DNA of 10,193 bases, taken from the NCBI GenBank assembly GCA_023253875.1, contig JALRFC010000043.1, positions 1 to 10,193 on the forward strand, written 5' to 3'. The stretch comes from Candidatus Kapaibacterium sp. (GTDB lineage Bacteria > Bacteroidota > Ignavibacteria > Kapaibacteriales > UBA961). Below the pieces are notes generated by a model. It saw nothing but the letters and a program-made list of their open reading frames with translations, was not told the origin of the DNA and ran no database searches. Of this stretch, positions 6,877 through 10,193 are shown piece after piece (the first letter of the stretch is position 1; every line of letters begins with the position of its first letter). A program made the translations under genes and the position numbers.

Positions 6877-8796
6877 ATGTCAATGAATATCACATTTCCG
6901 GACGGTACAGTCAAACAATTTCCTGAGAATATAACCGGTAAAGACATTGCAATGTCCATATCTGAAGGTTTGGCAAGAAATGCACTTGGGATTTATGTCA
7001 ATGACATACCCTATGATTTGTCTAGACCAATCTCACATGATGCAAGTATTCGCATTGTTACCTGGAATGATGATGATGGCAAACAGATATTCTGGCATTC
7101 AACAGCCCATCTCATGGCTGAAGCCCTTGAAGCATTGTATCCAGGTGTGAAATTCGGCATTGGTCCATCAATTGAAGCAGGATTTTATTATGACATTGAT
7201 TTACCTGATGGAATCAAAATATCCGTAGATGATTTACCCAAGATTGAACAAAAAATGAAAGAATTGGTTAAAGCCGATTCCCCTTTCATTCGCAAGGAAA
7301 TTTCTTGGGAAGATGCGATTGCATATTTCACCGAAAAAGGTGATGAATATAAATTGGAATTGCTTGATGGCTTGAAAGATTCAGAAATCACATTTTATTC
7401 CCAAGGTGGCTTTACTGATCTATGTCGTGGTACACATGTACCTTCAACGGGAACTCTGAAATATCCCAAATTACTCTCCGTAGCTGGAGCATATTGGCGT
7501 GGAGATTCTTCTCGTAAACAATTGACTCGCATTTATGGCATTGCATTCCCTAAAAAAGATCAATTGGAAGCATTCATCACATTACGTGAAGAAGCCGAAA
7601 AAAGAGATCATCGTAAAATTGGGAAAGAACTCGAATTATTCATGATTTCTCCGATGATCGGAGGCGGACTTCCCGTTTGGCTTCCAAATGGCACTGTCAT
7701 ACGCAGAACTCTCGAAGATTTTCTTCGCAAAGAACAAGTAAAGCGAGGATATCATGAAGTGATCACTCCGCATATTGGTCATTTGCAATTGTATAAAACC
7801 AGTGGACATTATCCCTACTATGCAGATTCGCAATTCACACCGATCGCAGTAGATGATGAAGAATATCTCTTGAAACCAATGAATTGCCCGCATCATCATC
7901 AAATCTATGCATCAAAACCCAGATCCTATCGTGATCTTCCCGTTCGTTTATCTGAATTTGGAACGGTTTATCGCTATGAGCAATCCGGTGAATTGAATGG
8001 CTTGTCCAGAGTTCGGGGATTTACCCAAGATGATGCTCATATTTATTGCACGGAAGATCAACTACGACATGAAATCAAACAAGTGATTGAAATCACACAA
8101 AAGGTTTTCACGACTTTTGGCATGGATGTGAGCACGAGATTATCCTTCAGAGATGATAATCCGGATAAATATGGGGGAGATCTCACACTTTGGGAAAGAG
8201 CTCAAAAAGAAATACAAGAAGTTGCAGATGAAATGGAATTGGATTATTTCATTGGACTTGGAGAAGCGGCATTTTATGGTCCGAAGATTGACTTCATCGT
8301 ACGCGATGCAATCGGAAGAAAATGGCAATTGGGCACAGTTCAAGTGGATTATGTCATGCCAGAGAGATTCCAATTGGAATATACCGGTGCGGATAATTCA
8401 AAACATCGTCCTGTTATCATTCATCGCGCACCATTTGGTTCAATGGAAAGATTTTTATCAATTCTGATTGAACATTATGCCGGAAATTTCCCATTCTGGA
8501 TTTCACCAATTCAGCTATCCATATTGCCAATCAGCGAAGAACAGCAAGGATATGCTCAAGAATTGACTGAACTCTTTGAATCCAAAGGGTATCGTGTCAA
8601 GACAGATCTCAGGAATGAAAAGATCTCTAGAAAAGTTGCTGAAAGTGAACAGAAAAAAATTCCGTATGCCCTTGTTTTAGGGAAACGAGAACAAGAATTA
8701 CGACAAGTATCTGTTCGGGAACATGGCGTAGGAGATCTTGGTGCAAAGTCCATTGAAGAGATTGAGGCACTATTTGCATCACTCATGATTGAATGA
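6877..8796 (+). CDS. thrS: Threonyl-tRNA synthetase
   Basis: Attaches threonine to tRNA-Thr and edits mischarged Ser-tRNA-Thr in the cytoplasm. Full length at 639 residues (E. coli has 642). Domains: N-terminal TGS (about 3-62); editing domain with HSTAH (74-78; H74, H78) and CRGTH (183-187; C183, H187); class II catalytic core with motif 2 around RYEQSGELNG (366-375), zinc ligands C337, H388 and H516, and motif 3 in the APFGSMERF segment (518-526); C-terminal anticodon-binding domain (about 540-635). All key editing and zinc residues are present. ATGs at 6877 and 6883 are both possible starts. There is no Shine-Dalgarno and no visible leader long enough for a T-box or operator. The usual infC-rpmI-rplT neighbours are absent. 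The stop codon directly abuts that of the convergent prenyl synthase gene. Confidence 0.98.
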   Translation: MSMNITFPDGTVKQFPENITGKDIAMSISEGLARNALGIYVNDIPYDLSRPISHDASIRIVTWNDDDGKQIFWHSTAHLMAEALEALYPGVKFGIGPSIEAGFYYDIDLPDGIKISVDDLPKIEQKMKELVKADSPFIRKEISWEDAIAYFTEKGDEYKLELLDGLKDSEITFYSQGGFTDLCRGTHVPSTGTLKYPKLLSVAGAYWRGDSSRKQLTRIYGIAFPKKDQLEAFITLREEAEKRDHRKIGKELELFMISPMIGGGLPVWLPNGTVIRRTLEDFLRKEQVKRGYHEVITPHIGHLQLYKTSGHYPYYADSQFTPIAVDDEEYLLKPMNCPHHHQIYASKPRSYRDLPVRLSEFGTVYRYEQSGELNGLSRVRGFTQDDAHIYCTEDQLRHEIKQVIEITQKVFTTFGMDVSTRLSFRDDNPDKYGGDLTLWERAQKEIQEVADEMELDYFIGLGEAAFYGPKIDFIVRDAIGRKWQLGTVQVDYVMPERFQLEYTGADNSKHRPVIIHRAPFGSMERFLSILIEHYAGNFPFWISPIQLSILPISEEQQGYAQELTELFESKGYRVKTDLRNEKISRKVAESEQKKIPYALVLGKREQELRQVSVREHGVGDLGAKSIEEIEALFASLMIE

Positions 8797-9807
8797 TCAG
8801 ATTGTTCTCACCGCCATTTTATGAGCGATGATTTCAAGACCTCGCGTGCCATCATTTGCAGGTAACATGGAAAGAGCGGATTGTGCAGCACCAATATGTG
8901 ATTGTACCGCATGAATTGCATCTTTAATTATGCCATGTTTTCTGAAAATATCAATTGCAAAAGGTATGTCCTCTTTGGAGATACCTTTTTTTTGTATGTA
9001 TGTCTGTATGAATTCTGCATCAGTACCATCCGTGATTACTTCATTGGCTCTCACAATGAAATAACTCTTTTTTCCTTCAATCAGGTCTTGACCAGTTACT
9101 TTACCAAATTCTTTATCATCTGAAAGAAGATCCAGTACATCATCTTGTATCTGAAAGGCAATACCCAAATGATAGGAATATGTATGCAATGCTGTCACTT
9201 GCAATTGATTTGCATTTGCAAAGAGTCCACCAATTACGGCAGATAACTCTATCAATCTGGCAGTTTTCATTTCAATCATTGAGAGATATTCTTCCATGCT
9301 CACAATGGATTTTTGCTGAAATTCCATATCATGGGACTGACCTTCACAAACATCAATAAGTCCTTGCGTGAATCTGGACATGATTTCCATGCCACGAGGA
9401 GAGTCTTTTACTTCATTGATGAGCAAGCGATATGCAATTCCCATCATGACATCTCCGCTTAATATTGCAGTTGCTTCATCCCACTTGACATGCACTGTTT
9501 CTCTGCCTCTTCGTAAAGGAGATCTATCCATGATATCATCATGCACCAAAGTGAAATTATGCAAGATTTCAAGTGCTGCACCACAACCTGCTGCTTGTTC
9601 GGGTATGCCTCCGATGCTTTCACATGCAAGCATGGTGAGGATGGGTCTTAGTCGTTTTCCACCTGCCGAGAAGATATATTCGATTGGATCATATAATGTT
9701 TTTGGTTGAGCGCCCTTATAGGAATCTGCTATGTGCACATCAATGAGCGATCGGTATGATGCGAGTTTTTCATTGAGTAGATGTGTATGTTGAATCATTG
9801 GTTCCAT
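8797..9807 (-). CDS. Polyprenyl diphosphate synthase, probably short-chain (FPP/GGPP type)
   Basis: Extends allylic diphosphates with IPP to supply precursors for lipids, quinones or carotenoids; probably cytosolic or membrane-associated. The 336-residue length is usual. Motifs: GGKRLRP (49-55), first Asp-rich motif DDIMD (90-94) followed by RRG (99-101) and H106, KTARLI (181-186), second Asp-rich motif QDDVLD (221-226), and GKVTGQDL (235-242) with KKS (246-248). Product length is inferred from F85 and T86, five and four residues before the first motif: a bulky aromatic at -5 without a two-residue insertion resembles archaeal-type FPP/GGPP synthases (HNFTLVHDD), whereas octaprenyl-type enzymes usually have a small residue there. 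The start ATG at 9807 or 9798 is plausible. The gene sits 85 bp downstream of a HAD phosphatase on the same strand. Its coding strand contains an A8 run at residues 272-274. Confidence 0.94.
   Translation of the reverse strand: MEPMIQHTHLLNEKLASYRSLIDVHIADSYKGAQPKTLYDPIEYIFSAGGKRLRPILTMLACESIGGIPEQAAGCGAALEILHNFTLVHDDIMDRSPLRRGRETVHVKWDEATAILSGDVMMGIAYRLLINEVKDSPRGMEIMSRFTQGLIDVCEGQSHDMEFQQKSIVSMEEYLSMIEMKTARLIELSAVIGGLFANANQLQVTALHTYSYHLGIAFQIQDDVLDLLSDDKEFGKVTGQDLIEGKKSYFIVRANEVITDGTDAEFIQTYIQKKGISKEDIPFAIDIFRKHGIIKDAIHAVQSHIGAAQSALSMLPANDGTRGLEIIAHKMAVRTI
8959..8994 (+). terminator. Terminator-like hairpin for thrS, antisense inside the prenyl synthase gene
   Basis: AAAAGGTAT (8959-8967) pairs with ATACCTTTT (8981-8989). 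Three more pairs form inside (TCC 8969-8971 with GGA 8977-8979) around a TCTTT loop, and an unbroken T8 run covers 8986-8993. The hairpin begins 163 nt after the thrS stop codon, in the direction of thrS transcription. The stem is AT-rich, so strength is uncertain, but the hairpin plus T-run layout is textbook. thrS and its neighbour leave no intergenic space for a terminator elsewhere. Confidence 0.6.
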
Positions 9808-9836
9808 TAGATCGCTGTAATAGTACTTGTCTTCGA

Positions 9837-9864
9837 CAAATTAGAAAATTTTCCTATTCACAAA
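9837..9864 (-). promoter_or_regulatory. Weak candidate promoter for the prenyl synthase gene
   Basis: Read on the minus strand, TTTG (9861-9864) is followed after 17 nt by TAATTTG (9837-9843), resembling the Bacteroidota -33/-7 pair but with one base fewer than TAnnTTTG. The 17-nt spacer contains the perfect palindrome GAAAATTTTC (9844-9853). The start codon lies about 30 nt downstream. A suggestive match only. Confidence 0.25.
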
Positions 9865-9892
9865 CCAGAAAACAAAGTACCATGTTCCCACA

Positions 9893-10193
9893 TCAGGAAA
9901 ATACATCAGATAAAAGTAGTTGACGTAATTCTTGAACACTTGAACACATATAATGAGGGTGCGAAGCGAGCAATTCCTCTTCCGTCCCATATCCATAGGA
10001 GCAGGCAATGGATTGCAGAGAATGAGCATGTGCTCCTTTAATATCATGCTCTTTGTCCCCAATCATCACTGCATGAGCTGAATCAATCTGATATCTATTC
10101 AAAACATGTCCAATGATTGATGTCTTATCAGCTCTTGATGCATCAGCTGTTGCACCACATATATCAATAAAATGATGATCCAGCTTCATCATT
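9893..10193 (-). CDS. HAD-superfamily phosphatase, C-terminal part (5' end outside window)
   Basis: The last 99-100 residues of a HAD hydrolase of the phosphoglycolate phosphatase/5'-nucleotidase type, cytoplasmic. The visible part carries the motif III lysine (RADKTSII, K23 counted from the ATG at 10192), motif IV MIGDKEHDIKGA (43-54, acidic D46 and D50), and YGYGTEEEL (66-74), which together are typical of Gph/YjjG-like enzymes. The nucleophile DxD motif and cap domain lie beyond the window edge, so the substrate cannot be judged. The frame is open to the window end, and the ATGs at 10189 and 10192 are internal methionines, not starts. It precedes the prenyl synthase on the same strand with an 85-bp gap that has no clear terminator, so co-transcription is possible. 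Confidence 0.87.
   Translation of the reverse strand, partial: MMKLDHHFIDICGATADASRADKTSIIGHVLNRYQIDSAHAVMIGDKEHDIKGAHAHSLQSIACSYGYGTEEELLASHPHYMCSSVQELRQLLLSDVFS

Noticed and set aside
8153..8467. A 104-residue open frame in another frame of thrS
   Set aside because: It lies inside the catalytic core of an intact synthetase and has no recognisable features.
9827..9839. Hairpin TTGTC-TTC-GACAA upstream of the prenyl synthase gene as a terminator or attenuator
   Set aside because: Only 5 bp with a 3-nt loop and no T-run on either side; more likely chance.

Overview
The window is compact, protein-coding, low-to-moderate GC bacterial chromosome. No RNA gene, insertion sequence, phage gene or CRISPR array is visible, and there is no gene-free stretch longer than about 120 bases. 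It most likely comes from the Bacteroidota/Chlorobiota/Kapabacteria branch of the FCB group. The evidence is a large secreted SBBP-propeller/Ig protein ending in a type IX secretion (T9SS) sorting domain, a DUF2851 protein (a family I know mainly from this branch), a class-2-type PyrF, near absence of Shine-Dalgarno sequences, and one good match to the Bacteroidota -7 promoter element TAnnTTTG. The exact phylum cannot be fixed from the sequence alone.

Layout. (1) Positions 1-3030 (+) hold most of a cell-surface or secreted protein whose start lies outside the window: an N-terminal domain, seven SBBP blades, three Ig/FN3-like domains and a T9SS C-terminal domain. It ends at a strong hairpin terminator (3053-3084). 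(2) Positions 3082-5684 (-) form a tightly packed three-gene operon, read right to left: an OmpA/MotB-type peptidoglycan-binding lipoprotein, pyrF (OMP decarboxylase), and a DUF2851 protein. The first junction has a 1-nt gap and the second an 11-nt overlap. (3) A divergent intergenic region (5685-5803) carries a perfect 12-bp palindrome. (4) Positions 5804-8796 (+) hold meaB (GTPase chaperone of methylmalonyl-CoA mutase) and thrS (threonyl-tRNA synthetase). (5) Positions 8797-9807 (-) hold a short-chain-type polyprenyl diphosphate synthase whose stop codon directly abuts that of thrS (TGA|TCA). (6) Positions 9893-10193 (-) hold the C-terminal part of a HAD-superfamily phosphatase that runs off the window.

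Most of this is housekeeping: pyrimidine synthesis, tRNA charging, isoprenoid chain building and B12-enzyme maintenance, plus envelope proteins. I did not find a convincing new multi-gene system. The points most worth a second look are a terminator-like hairpin for thrS embedded antisense in the neighbouring prenyl synthase gene, the coupled lipoprotein-pyrF-DUF2851 operon, a possible nuclease-like motif in DUF2851, and the palindrome between the divergent operons.
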